A DNA stretch of 64,000 nucleotides from Lepidodermella squamata (Eukaryota; Gastrotricha), in assembly GCA_047495785.1 (NCBI GenBank), contig JBLDXI010000003.1:1922001-1986000 (forward strand), given 5' to 3'. Shown here one piece after another: positions 36,168 to 46,856 of this stretch; positions within the stretch are counted from its first letter, which is position 1, and the number at the start of each line of letters is the position of its first letter. The notes below the pieces were generated by a model, which was not told the DNA's origin, did no database searches, and worked only from the letters and a program-made list of their open reading frames with translations. The translations under genes and the position numbers were made by a program.

Positions 36168-36195
36168 CACAGCGAAAAAAAACTCGGTGCTTACC
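36168..36195 (+). repeat. Left terminal inverted repeat of the transposon
   Basis: Starts CACAGCG followed by an A run, CTCGGTGCTTACCGTG. Pairs with 44544-44571. Confidence 0.7.
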
Positions 36196-37042
36196 GTGCC
36201 AAATAAGCTACCCAGTAATAACCAGTTTACATGTTAATCGAAAAGGGAAAAAACCTTGTGCACATACAGTCATTACCGGGTTTTGGTGTTTTACCGTGTT
36301 AAAGTCAAGACGGTTAAAACCATGCTGGAACTAACGGATTCGAAAAATACGGTATTAACCGACTAATTATCAGGCGTGCACTGGCTTTTTTTCGGGTACT
36401 AACCGATATTCAGGATGCGTTGCTACCTCATTTTTAACCAGTTTCAACCCAGTTATTCAGCTGCCTGGGTATACTAAACCGCCATATTAATGATTATTCG
36501 TATCGGCTATTCAATATTAAAAATAAACAAATGCTTAGGTCAGCACGGAAATTCACTTTATTCCAAATTCCAATTTCTCATTCGACAAGCGGGCAGGTCA
36601 AAGGTTCGTATAAAAGAGTACACATCAGTTCAGATGTTCGAACTCTAATCTTCGTAATATAAAAGAATTATCAGGATGAGCAAACAGCAGTTTATGAGAT
36701 AAACTATATCGACAGTATTTTCAATGGTGAAAAAGAGCAAAATTTGCCATCATCGAACAATGTAAGAAAAAATTTGAATTATTCAATGCCGCAATGTAAA
36801 TTCCACCATCATAATATTATACCACTGAGACTAGTCGAGTAGGGACAGCTCCGAGATCATTCGAACTTTAAAAATATGTCTCCAATCGCGCCAAGCAGAT
36901 CGAAAATGTTCGTACATTCCAAGTCTTCAAATTGTTTTACGAGAAAGAATAATAAAAAAATATATTATTTAAAACGCCATGCTTACATATGAATATAACA
37001 AAGGAATACATCGTAGGGCTGACAGGTCAGGCTCAGGGAGGA

Positions 37043-39906
37043 CTAACGTTCAAATTTAACAGGCAAATTGTCAATGATGATATAAGACTTACTATTAAAG
37101 GTGTGCACAGAAAAAGAGCGAGGAACTTCAAGGTCGGCGATTTTTATAACAGACAATGAATTATCCAAGTTGTTGATAGGCAAGCCTAGAATTTCACAAT
37201 CAAACATTTCACAATCGACAGACCTAACTAACAGACAAAAATCTTCATCGAACTTAATAATCGAAACTATAATAGCGAATTTAGGCATTTTTTGCGTCGA
37301 TGAAAACCAATGCGACGATGAATTTCCAATCATAACAGCAAGCCCACGGTAGTAGTAACCTCCACGATATGATAAAGAAGTAAAGGATTCAAAGCAATTT
37401 GGTAGATTAGGGACATTGACAGGTTCGCTAGTAACATCTTTCAGTCTAACAATTCTGGGTTTACTTGTTTCAAAGGAAGAGTCGGAATTAAAGAAATTTA
37501 GGACCTGGAATGTACAAGCATCAGCGATCTGCTTTGCGGAGTTGTTATGATTAGAGACATAATTTTTGAAGCGAGAAAGAGCTCGCTCAAATTTAAAGTT
37601 CGAATGAAATCGCAGCGGCCCGTAGTCGATAACCTGAGTGGCATAATGCACAAGATGGTGGAATTTACATTGCAGCATTCTATCCGAATCGCCATAGGCG
37701 CTAGCAACCAATTTTAAGAATGAGCTGATTAATAGTCGAAGAGTATCGACATCGTGAGTGTATAGAATCGGAGACATACAATATGCAGTGATTACAATGG
37801 AGTGAAGAAAACATTTATATTGGGATGAAGAGAAGAAGGCAGAATTTTTTAAGCGACTAATAGAATTTAAAATTAAACCGAATCGAGAAAGCAGAACTCG
37901 GCAGTGTGTTGCGCTGAGTTTGATAGAAAATACAAAACGTTTGGGCTCCGTGAATTGCACAAGAGGGCGGCCGTCCGTTTTCTCCAACATGTCCCAGGTA
38001 AACTCGTTGAAGGCACTGTTGAGCTCGCTGAGAGTCAAGCCGAAAAATCGTCCCGCAAACGCCAGAAGGTCTTCCAGTTGATACTGCAACACACCTTTTA
38101 GTAAAAATAACAAAATTAAAATAAACAATAAATAAATAGCCGCTCAAAGTTCTTACCCTCATACAAGTCGTGCATGGGGTCATTCAGTAAAAGCTGGGGA
38201 AAATTGTAGTCCGCCAACCGCGAGTCGAGAAAGACTGACTTGTGCCCAGTCAAGTTGAAATAGGAGCATCTGATGAATGAAATGATTGTCAAATAAAAAT
38301 TCTGAAATTGCTCGTTTTGCCTAACTGTTTCGATTTGTCAGCTGCGGTTTTTTGGCCCAAGATGACATTGATAGCAACGCGAATAGATTCAGCTGTCCGG
38401 AGGCCGGTCTCGACAACGTTTCGCAAGAAATCCTTCCTAGCCAGTACACATTTGCGGCATACAGAATTCGACTTACTGAAACAAGTTTGCATGCCAGCCA
38501 AATCATGCGCGGCAAGGGAATCGGCAGCGATAGCGACGAGAACGCATTGAGCTGTTCCCTGGGGCAAGTTGATGACAGTTTGGAGATCAGCAAGTAACCG
38601 CGTAATTATCACATCCAAAACTAATAAAAAATGATTAACAATTTTATTATTTCATTTCAAGTTACAGGGAAAAGCACGATGAGTGCTCGATGATCGATTA
38701 ATTTATTAATTTTTTCGAATTTTAATCAATTCAATTATTCAATTCAGTTTTTCCGAAAATTCAAATTGAAATACTTACATGCGCTTTTTTCAGCCTCGAT
38801 TGACTTGGCACTAGCTATCGCGAGCAGAAACACGTTCGAAGCAGGGTCACATTGGCCGATTTCCGCAAAGCTCCAAGAATAAATTGCATACTTGTGATTT
38901 GCGGCGAAGGGCCCAATAGGGTTCGTAAACGTCATCTCGTCGTAAAATAATACGAGAGGAACAACAAATGACGCGATGGTCAACTGAATCAACCGTTGAA
39001 CTTGCCGACCCTGAACCATTGAACGATAGACCTTGACGTTTTCGCCCATTTTTTGCAGTCTTGACTTTGTGAAATTTGCCAAGAAGTCGGCATTTTCAGC
39101 AAGAATTGCTGTCATTTGAGGAGCAACAGGCAAGTAGAACCAGGGATCAATTTCTTCCGGCTCCACATCAGCCCATTTCTGAAAATGGAAAGAAAAAATC
39201 AGTAAATCATCGAGTCGCAAGTGCATAACAGTAAGAAGCATCACCTCGAATGTAGCATGGCGGCGATAAGCAGTTCGAGTCGTGTTGAAAAGATACTGAA
39301 CATTGGATGCACTAGTTGCCTGGTTGATAATCGCCAGAAAATAGGACACCAGCCAAATCAAGAACCTACGAATAATTCCAATCCAAAAGTTTCAATTGAA
39401 CGATTATATTTAGAAACTAACGTAAGCACAAATGATATCAGAGTCTGAGAAGCATGGAATTGATATTTCATAGCGAATACAAACGTTTCAATTCGCGAAC
39501 GCATCATCACCAAGTCAGGTGCTCGGGAAGAGGCCCCGCCGGCAAGTCCCAGATCTTCAGCAGTAGAATCCTCGGCAAGTGATTCCAGATTGTTTGCATC
39601 AGAAACTTGGATATCAGGTCGCAGGTTATCCGTAATCGGATCCTCGCCAACGATTGAATCTCCGCCAACGGGTCCGACATAGTCAGGGAATTCGTGTGAC
39701 TCGGGGCCAGCAGCAACACGGCCTTGGACAGTCGAATTATCGGCCAAATCCTCGCCCAAATCGCCAATACGACTCATTTTAGAAGGAGTTTCGTCTTTGC
39801 TAGCAGCCGCGCTCTTTGCCATAGGACACTGTTTTCGATGGTCGTAGTAGAACTGAGCTTTTATCGCTTCAAACCCACACTGGCATTGCCTTTTTCTGCC
39901 ACTCAT
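37043..39906 (-). CDS. CACTA/EnSpm-like transposase
   Basis: Exons read as 39906-39422, 39365-39245, 39178-38779, 38620 to about 38345 (this donor unresolved), about 38300-38157 and 38094-37043. Starting at MSGRKRQCQCGF, a Cys/His cluster (CQCGF..H..QC) suggests a small zinc finger. Hallmarks of this transposase group follow: VLFYDEMTFTNPIGPFAANH (the usual Y-x-D-x-x-x-x-NP-G pattern), AAHDLAGMQTCFSKS..CRKC (a Cys-rich segment), LLNDPMHDLYEG, GVLQYQLEDLL and KFHHLVHYATQVIDYGPL near the C-terminus. The last exon is the 1,052-nt C-terminal block. It would cut and move the enclosing element by recognising its CACAG ends. No frameshift is seen apart from the one unresolved splice site. Confidence 0.7.
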
Positions 39907-40151
39907 AATGGTTTAAGAATTAAACTAAAGAGAAAACGGAAGTTGAGGCACAGGGTATATGATTTATTATATTGATTGGATATATCGAGTCATATTTTCG
40001 TCAAGAGACTGTATACATCAAGCAAAACAAATTTGTCAAAACAAAAAGCTGAAGAGTATGAAATTCAAAGTAAGAAGAGTATGAAATTTAGGCATCTCTT
40101 GAGCATGCGATGAAATTGTTATTCATTTCAGTCATTGACTTGATTCAAACT

Positions 40152-41951
40152 TTATTCAGGCGTGGTGGGCCCACCACGACCCGAACGTGCACCACGGGCA
40201 TTCGGTTTCTTCTCCTCTTTCGACTCAGCAGGCGGCGGCGAGTGTCCTTTCACTTGCGAAGCCGATTTCGACGGTGCGGCTTTCATTCTCTTAGGCGGAG
40301 GTTTCTCTGGGGTTGTTTGTTCGTCGTCTCCAATTTCTTTGACTTGCTGAGCGGATTTCGACGCGGCAGCTGCTTTCGGTTTCTTAGACGCAGTTTTCAC
40401 CGGGGTAGCTGGTTCCTTGAATTCACCTTCTTGCTTAGCGGATTTCGACGCGGCAGCTGCATTCGGTTTCTTAGACGCAGTTTTCACCGGGGTAGCTGGT
40501 TCCTCGACTTCATCATCTTGCTTAGCGGATTTAGGCGCGGCAGCTGCATTCAGTTTCTTAGGCGCAGTTTTCACCGGGGTAGCTGGTTCCTCGACTTCAT
40601 CATCTTGCTGAGCTGATCTTGCTGAGCTTGACGCCGCTTTCGCCTGGGCAGGTCCTTTCGCTTGCATCGGGATAGCTAGTTCCTCGACTTCAACTTCTGC
40701 CGGAATGGTGTTTTCTTTTTCTTCAGCACCGAAATCAACTTTCTCTTCGTCCGATTCGTCGGCCGATTTGTCGTCACCCGTCTCACCCACATCCGAGTCG
40801 TTCCCATCAACGAAACCGTCATCATCAAAAATTTGGTTCAAGCGCGGGTCGACGTCTTCGGCATTGTCTCGCCCCGCCTGGTGTCTTCGCTCCCCTTTCT
40901 TCCTGTTGCTCATCGCCTGGGCGACGTTAGCCCGGAAAAACTTCTGAAAATAGACTGGCAAATTCTAAACCATCACCGTAGTGCGTTGCATACCTCATGA
41001 TTCATGTCGCTTGACTCAAGTACGAATAGCCAGTCATACTTGCAACGCAATTGGTCCGCAATGTAGCTATAGTCCTTCGCTGAAAATTTGCGTCCTGGAT
41101 TTTTCTTCAAGATATATGCTACCAACTGACGCCTTAAAGCCTCCCAGGTGAATCTTAAGCACTTAGCGTCCAATTCAGCCTGAACTCGCTTGTCGAAGCG
41201 CAGCTCCGAGAGGTTGAAATGCAGCGGAGTTGACTTTCCAGCCTGAAGAATGAATTCGATTACAACAACATTAGCAAACGGAATCTCTAAATACCTGATG
41301 CCTCTTGCGCTCTGCAATGAGCATTCCTTTGAAGGCAGCCTTGAAGCCCGGCTTGCCCTTGAAGACCTCAGACAGCAAATCATCCGTAACAACCGATTCA
41401 TCCAAAAGATCTTTAATGATCGTCAATCCATTTCCTAAGGAGCGATAATGACAAATGAGAGATGCAATGATATTTCAGAAACGATATACAAACCTTCCAG
41501 GATGTCGAAAATAGCTTCCTTAACATCGTCGGGCTGGTGGTAATGCCCAAAACACTTATTAAGGCGATCTCGGGCAGCCATCGATTTTTGCAAATTGGAA
41601 AATCGCAAAGAACTAAGAAAAAATACAACACAGTTAAAGGTGCAGATACAATATTTCAAGTGCGCAATAAGCAAACAGAAATGCTGGCCTGAAGCTAATG
41701 TTTTAGGCAATCAAAACAAACTTATTTCGAAGGCGTAAACTGCGCCGAGGCTCATCCGGAAACTTAGAACAAGAACGCCGGGAGTTAAGGGATGTCGGAG
41801 CCCGAGACGAGGTACTCTGTACATGAAAATCATCAATTTCCTTTAATTCATCCGCTAACTTGTTGATTTGCATGGCAGCGAAAAAGTCAGACCGGGCTTT
41901 CAGATTATCATCTGTCCATTGAACGTAATCGAAAGTCGGTTTCTCTGACAT
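40152..41951 (-). CDS. Transposon-encoded basic repeat protein (accessory, possibly DNA-binding)
   Basis: Exons 41951-41722, 41612-41494, 41434-41295, 41242-40994 and 40943-40152 keep one frame. The N-terminal ~100 residues start MSEKPTFDYVQWTDDNLKAR. The middle (KPGFKAAFKGMLIAERKRHQ .. LRFTWEALRRQLVAYILKKN .. YIADQLRCKYDWLFVLESSD) is predicted helical and basic; I cannot assign it to a family. An acidic stretch (DDDGFVDGNDSDVGETGDD) follows. The C-terminal third has four ~29-residue repeats of the type QDDEVEEPATPVKTASKKPN, resembling linker-histone tails, and ends in RGARSGRGGPTTPE. In CACTA elements a second, DNA-binding gene is common; a similar role is inferred here from position and charge only. 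Confidence 0.6.
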
Positions 41952-42530
41952 TTGAAATGCTGTAAATAAAAAAAATCGACTAAAATAAAGGAACCTAAGA
42001 TAAGACAAAGCGGATATGAAAAAATCTGGGGATGGTTGCCTTACACAGGATACGCGCGCGATCAAACCAAAAAAGCGATCGCCACCCCTGCATAACACCG
42101 GAAGTGAGCACGCCGCGATTGAGACAAATTTGAGACAAAAATGACTTTTTTTACTTTAATAAACTAAATATATAATTTTTATTAAAATTGAACTAAAAGA
42201 AAAATGCGGTGATAATTTTTAAGCGGTAAAACACAATTTTTTTGCTTACCTCGTGCCGTCGACTTGTCGAAAAAAACGAATGTCTCGACTGTAAACAGCT
42301 ATATACAGCCACACCTCTAACAGCTTATAGATAACATCTCCTGCTTTTAATATTAATAGCCAGTCAGGTGACATGTCAAGTCAACATCCTATGAAAAGAG
42401 ACGCGGCGGTGCAATATCCTGAGATCAAGGAGCTCTGTGATGTCTTGCCATATGGCCGTTAGTAATCATGTTATTGCTGAAAGATGCGTGAAGCTAATTT
42501 TACTTTTTATGTAACGCAGACAGGCTTGTT

Positions 42531-43040
42531 ATGGCATGCCAGAAGCAAGTGGTTGAACCGGCCTGTTCCGCCTCAGCGACAGCTGCCCAACCGTCACCCA
42601 CTCCACCTGATTCAACTGCTAAATTGTCATCTACCAGCCTTTTCTCCATTGCCAGCTCTTCGAGTGCTTTAAACAACCGCCGGAGATCGCCATCTGTCTC
42701 TGATTTCTCGATTGTTGATAGCTCATCACCTGGCCGTTACTCCGTTGCCAGCTCTTGCAATGCTAGCGGCTCAGGTGTATCGATCAAGCGGTCCAGGCGA
42801 AAGAAAACTACACCATCCCAGCGCAGAGACCTCGTCCTACCAAATGGTCATATCATTGCAGCTCAAATCGGCGTTCGACCGAAGTGCTGTCTGTGTAGAA
42901 GTAACACATATTATCGCTGTACGACTTGCGTTGGCCCTAAGAAACCCGCCATGTGCAACGGCAAATGTGCTTTTGATTATCACAATTTGGATTTCGAACG
43001 GGACTTGTTGGAATCTGGCCAAATGTCGCCTTCCTTGTAG
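42531..43040 (+). CDS. Transposon-borne protein with piggyBac-type cysteine-rich C-terminus
   Basis: A 169-aa frame from MACQKQVVEPA. The first ~100 residues are Ser/Pro/Ala-rich and low in complexity. The C-terminus has C-x2-C near RPKCCLCRSN, then YYRCTTCVG, MCNGKCAFDYHNLD, which is the spacing (CxxC..YxCxxC..C..CF/Y..YH) found at the C-terminus of piggyBac-type transposases and related zinc-ribbon tails. The catalytic DDE domain is absent, so it is not itself a transposase. A short upstream exon is possible because an acceptor-like GTAACGCAG precedes the start. It lies divergently to the two minus-strand genes inside the same element. Confidence 0.55.
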   Translation: MACQKQVVEPACSASATAAQPSPTPPDSTAKLSSTSLFSIASSSSALNNRRRSPSVSDFSIVDSSSPGRYSVASSCNASGSGVSIKRSRRKKTTPSQRRDLVLPNGHIIAAQIGVRPKCCLCRSNTYYRCTTCVGPKKPAMCNGKCAFDYHNLDFERDLLESGQMSPSL

Positions 43041-43286
43041 ATCGAAATTAGCCAAAAAATTGACATTTTGCGGTAGTTCAGACCAGCGAAATCTAGATCG
43101 TGATAATCAATAGCACATTTGTCGTTGTCATTTCAATTAGCTGCATACAGAACTGTTATTTTGTTTTCTATGTTTTTTAATGTTTGCATTGAATTTTTCA
43201 CCATTTGTACTCCAGTTAAAGTGAAGAAATTAGTTACAATTAATTTTTATTTCAATTTTAGGACATTTCAGGAAAATTAAAAGAAC

Positions 43287-43853
43287 ATGCCAAACTACGG
43301 TGATTTTGCTGCCTCTAACGCCCGGCACTGTCTCGAGCTTGCCGAAAGAGCCTCGAAGGAAATTAATGGTTGATAACGATTCATTGAGCTAAACTATTAG
43401 ACAAATTGCTATCATTACAGAGCTGGAGCGTGAGGTCGCAAAGTTCAAGTCGCGATGCAAAACCCTTGAAGAGGAGAAGATCGCTCTGCAGCGCAAAGTG
43501 GTCGTTGAAGATTTGGAAAAGGTGACATTTTAGAAAGAGTGGCAATATAGAGCCGACTACTATATGAGAACGTTCAATATTTAGTCATGGCTTTTGGCTA
43601 AATTGGAAGACGCCGGCGATGTTATCATCGATCTCACGGAAAATGTTACAGTTGAAGACAATCCATCGGTAAGTTTAATAACTATCATTGCTATTTTTAT
43701 CAATTGTACTTATGAATATTTCAGAAACGTAAGCTGCCATGGCCAGTTGTTCAATCGACAGCCCGTTGGTTCGAATCTGTTCGTCTCGGGTTCCGGGTCC
43801 CTGAATCACCCAAACAAAAGAAAATGCGCCTTCAGAAGCTCATCAACATGTGA
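43287..43853 (+). CDS. Small coiled-coil protein with SUMO-interaction-like motif (transposon cargo)
   Basis: Four short exons, 43287-43368, 43421-43521, 43585-43668 and 43725-43853, close to 131 aa. The N-terminal half is a coiled coil (ELEREVAKFKSRCKTLEEEK). The third exon encodes GDVIIDLTENVTVEDN, whose VIIDLT core followed by acidic residues matches a canonical SUMO-interacting motif. The last exon begins KRKLPWPVV and ends PKQKKMRLQKLINM, both basic and possibly nuclear localisation signals. The family is unknown. A nuclear accessory role, for instance interaction with SUMOylated chromatin proteins, is inferred from the motif alone. Confidence 0.55.
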
Positions 43854-44543
43854 GCGTTGTTGATCGAAAAAAACTATTGGCGACCTACTTGGCTCATTCC
43901 GCCGGTGCCCTTTTTTTACTCGAACATTTCGTAGATTATGAAAATTTTTGCATACTTTTTGTTGTGCCTGCTGATGTGCATCAGATGATCTTAATACCCT
44001 TGATATTTACTCATTTCATGTTATACTGAATTCATACATCCGATCTTATTATCCAACTATCAAATAAAAGAGAACGACAATGCGTATTAAATTGTATTTT
44101 TTTTGACGAATTGCCCAAGCTAATAGTGTTTCATTTGCATTGGAAATAACAACTGTTTTCCGGTGAAGTCGTGGTTCAAATTTTTCGATTATTTCCTGCT
44201 GAAAGATTTGTTTACAAATTTATCGTGGGCAAAAAATAGCGATAACTAATTCTTGATTGGTTGATTTTTTTTTAATTTACTTTCGACCGTTTGGATCCGT
44301 AATAGCCGACAATTTCCACAAAGAATAAGCTGTAAGCTGATGCGAGATGACAGTTGCAGTAGCTGTCCGCATACTCGGTTACTTTTGAGTAGGTACCAGG
44401 ATAAAAACCGAGTTTTCCTATATGCCTGGTTTTTACCGTGTTGCACTCGGTCGGTAACTGCGAAAAGCAGCAAAAACTCGGTTATCATTTGGTTCCTACC
44501 GGGTTTCAATAATGCTGCAAGGTAACTTCCGTTTTTCCAACAG

Positions 44544-44571
44544 GGTTAAAACCGAGTTCTTTTTTACTGTG
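44544..44571 (-). repeat. Right terminal inverted repeat of the transposon
   Basis: Reads ..GAGTTCTTTTTTACTGTG on the plus strand and pairs with 36168-36195. CTCGGTTTT-type subterminal motifs recur inward to about 44370. Confidence 0.7.
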
Positions 44572-44951
44572 TCTGAAATAGCGATCACATAATAAACCTG
44601 TGACCTCTAATCCAGTATGCCAATTGTCCGTCAGAAAGCTTTTGGGTGATTCGAGCATCATATGACACTCGACAACAGCTAGGTTTTCGCCACCCCTCCG
44701 ACAAGAATTCGAACTAATCCTCTAATAGCAGATTGTTTCTGTGAAGGCTCTCCCAGTCAACTGTGAAGATTTTACGGAATACCGATTAAGCCAAATTTTG
44801 AATTTTTGAAAATTCCTGCCTGTGCCTGTCACACTTTTATTGCACGCGAAAAGTCTGCACGACTTCTTCTGGCCTTGAAGGAAAGGCCACTGCAATGTGT
44901 CAATACATATAGTCGTACCACGTGAATGATCGGTGAAAAGACGTTCATGTA

Positions 44952-45446
44952 CAGTAGAAGCTGTATAATCCGGACAACATCGGTCGCGGAAAATTTGTCC
45001 GCATTAGCGCGCTGTCCGCATTGGGCGATCCCCTATATTCCGAGGCGCCCCTTGAAACGGCCTCAGCCGACAGAATTAGGCCCCATTTTACGCGCAGGTA
45101 CTGTTTGCTTTTCTAATTGGCGCGCTCTCTAATTAGATTTGAGTGGTTTTTACACATAATTTGCAACTTGAGGCTAAGTAAGCGAAGATTTGTGACAATA
45201 TCCCTAACCCACTCGGAGACATGGAGTTGAGAGGTGTCCGCCTTAAAGAGCCTAAAATACCCATATGGACAGTGCGACTGTAGCTAGAAAACTGGCCGTA
45301 TTAGCACGCGTCCGCATTAAGAAGCTGTCCGCCTTAAAGAGCGCGATGTCCGCATGTTATAACGTAAACTCTGTCCGTCGCCCTAAAATCGTCCGGACTA
45401 GCCCGCTGTCCGCATTGCTGGGGTTCGGATTATACAGCTTCTACTG
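44952..45446. mobile_element. pogo/Tigger-type MITE with TA target duplication
   Basis: The left end is CAGTAGAAGCTGTATAATCC (44952 onward) and the right end is its complement, ending CTTCTACTG (45446). TA lies on both sides (44950-44951 and 45447-45448). The CAGTAGAA terminus with a TA duplication is typical of the pogo/Tigger branch of Tc1/mariner. The ~495-bp interior has repeated TGTCCGCATTA / CTGTCCGCCTTAAAGAG phrases and no transposase, so it depends on an element elsewhere. Confidence 0.75.
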
Positions 45447-45969
45447 TATTTACCGATCGATGGGATTCAACCGTCGCGAATAACCTTATCGTGTGCTGTT
45501 TATCGATTATGAAAAATGATTGTGAAACGTCGATTGGAGAAGCTTTTGTGGCGTAACCTATCCTCACTCCCCATTGTGCAAATATCAGCTGCACTCGCTG
45601 ACAATTCAAGATTAAGTTACAGCTAATTGTCGATGTTCGTCTAAATTGCAGTTATTTCTTGGTTTCTGCACTTCTTTGCCTTTTATTTGTCGAATTGGAC
45701 TTGGACTGACAAGTTGATAGTTGTTCTTCGCAAAATTCGTTGGCAATAAAATGACAGAAACAGAAGTGAGAAAGATGCTGCTGCGGTTATTTCCGAGCTG
45801 CAGAGAGGCCTGTTTCCTGAATATAGTTTGAATAGGCGGATCAAGTCACACTCTCTGCAGTGATAAATTACGGGTTATTATTGTAACCTAACGCTGGAAA
45901 AAACGATTTTCTCTACTTGCAGTGTTAATTGCTTTAAGCTTTAAGCTCTTACGACTGTAAACAATACAG

Positions 45970-46440
45970 CTTAGTTCTAACATGATTTTCCTGTGTCTGT
46001 ACCTGGTACGTCAAAGGGGCTGCTCTTTATGCTTTTCTTTCAAGGAGCTGTGTCTCCCTAATCTCTTCTAGCCTTTGCGCCTGATACAGCCAAAATCTGT
46101 CTGTTACCTATTTGTGAGTAGTCATTAAAGTACACGATCTGTTCCTGCAGCACGTTTCTAGCGTCTGTACATGTTACGGACAAAACCTTTGTCTGTTACT
46201 CTTTTATATCGTCTGAACCTGGTACAACCAAGGAACTGAGTCCGCTAAGTTCCAGTGTCTGTACCTGTTACAGCCAGAACCCTGTGTCTGCGGGGCTTTT
46301 CTACCGCCTGTACCTGGTACCGACATCCAAAACCCGGGTCTAACCCTCCTTTCAAGCGTCTGTACCTGGCACAGCAAAGTGGCTGTCCATTCTGCGAGCT
46401 GCGAGTCGACCACCGTTTACACTTCCTGCAACTCATGTAG
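45970..46440. repeat. Palindromic minisatellite block 6
   Basis: Units such as GTCTGTACCTGGTACGTCAA, CGTCTGTACATGTTACGGAC and CGCCTGTACCTGGTACCGAC at 50-60 bp spacing, with linkers like AACCCTGTGTCTG. Same variant as block 5. The frames through it (both strands) are repeat artefacts. Confidence 0.5.
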
Positions 46441-46544
46441 CCAAGAACTGCGTCTGCATTTTGTTAATGTTGACTAGCAAATTTGCAGAGAGCATCGGTT
46501 CGAGCTTTCACAGTTACATAGGAAAGAATTCTTTGAAACTGCAA

Positions 46545-46856
46545 ATGGACACAGAAGTGATATGCCGCTACTGTGGTTTATTTTTCGACTCCATAAGTGA
46601 CTTGACGACGCACACCGATTCCGCGCATGGACCCAGTCATCAAGTGCCAGCTCATTTCTGCCTTGCCTCATCAACTCCAATAATTAATGGAGAAATTCAT
46701 TCCCGTTCAACAAACAATGGCAGTCCACAAGCTAGCGGCGACCGAGTGGTAATTGATGATTGGGGCACTGGTGGTGTTTTCTTCTTCTCGTGTTCTTTGG
46801 ATGAATCTCCGAGGTACTTCCGCGCGTCCAAGCTTGCTGACATAAAATTGGGATGA
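46545..46856 (+). CDS. Small C2H2 zinc-finger ORF
   Basis: From ATG 46545 the frame encodes MDTEVICRYCGLFFDSISDL.. with one C2H2 finger (CRYC, twelve residues, H-x4-H in TTHTDSAH), followed by about 75 residues without recognisable domains, ending at 46856. The frame is open upstream to ATG 46461. A real small gene, an exon of a larger gene or a transposon remnant are all possible. No introns or family could be established. Confidence 0.35.
   Translation: MDTEVICRYCGLFFDSISDLTTHTDSAHGPSHQVPAHFCLASSTPIINGEIHSRSTNNGSPQASGDRVVIDDWGTGGVFFFSCSLDESPRYFRASKLADIKLG

Larger units (their letters stand above)
36168..44571. mobile_element. CACTA/EnSpm-like DNA transposon, 8.4 kb, four genes
   Basis: The left end begins CACAGCGAAAAAAAACTCGG at 36168. 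The reverse complement of the right end begins CACAGTAAAAAAGAACTCGG at 44571. The inverted match runs about 28 bp and is followed by subterminal CTCGGTTTT / TTACCGTG repeats. Both flanks show TC (36166-36167 and 44572-44573), a possible 2-bp target duplication. The CACAG terminus and the enclosed transposase type (DPMHDLYEG signature) agree with the CACTA/EnSpm group. The inside holds two minus-strand genes (37043-39906, 40152-41951) and two plus-strand genes (42531-43040, 43287-43853). All four look intact, so the element may be recent or active. Confidence 0.75.

Noticed and set aside
40110-40616. Arg/Ser/Phe-rich plus-strand frame of 168 aa
   Set aside because: Antisense shadow of the repeated basic C-terminus of the second transposon gene.
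46204-46440. Frames with Cys/Arg-rich peptides on both strands
   Set aside because: They run through palindromic minisatellite units and are artefacts of the repeat.
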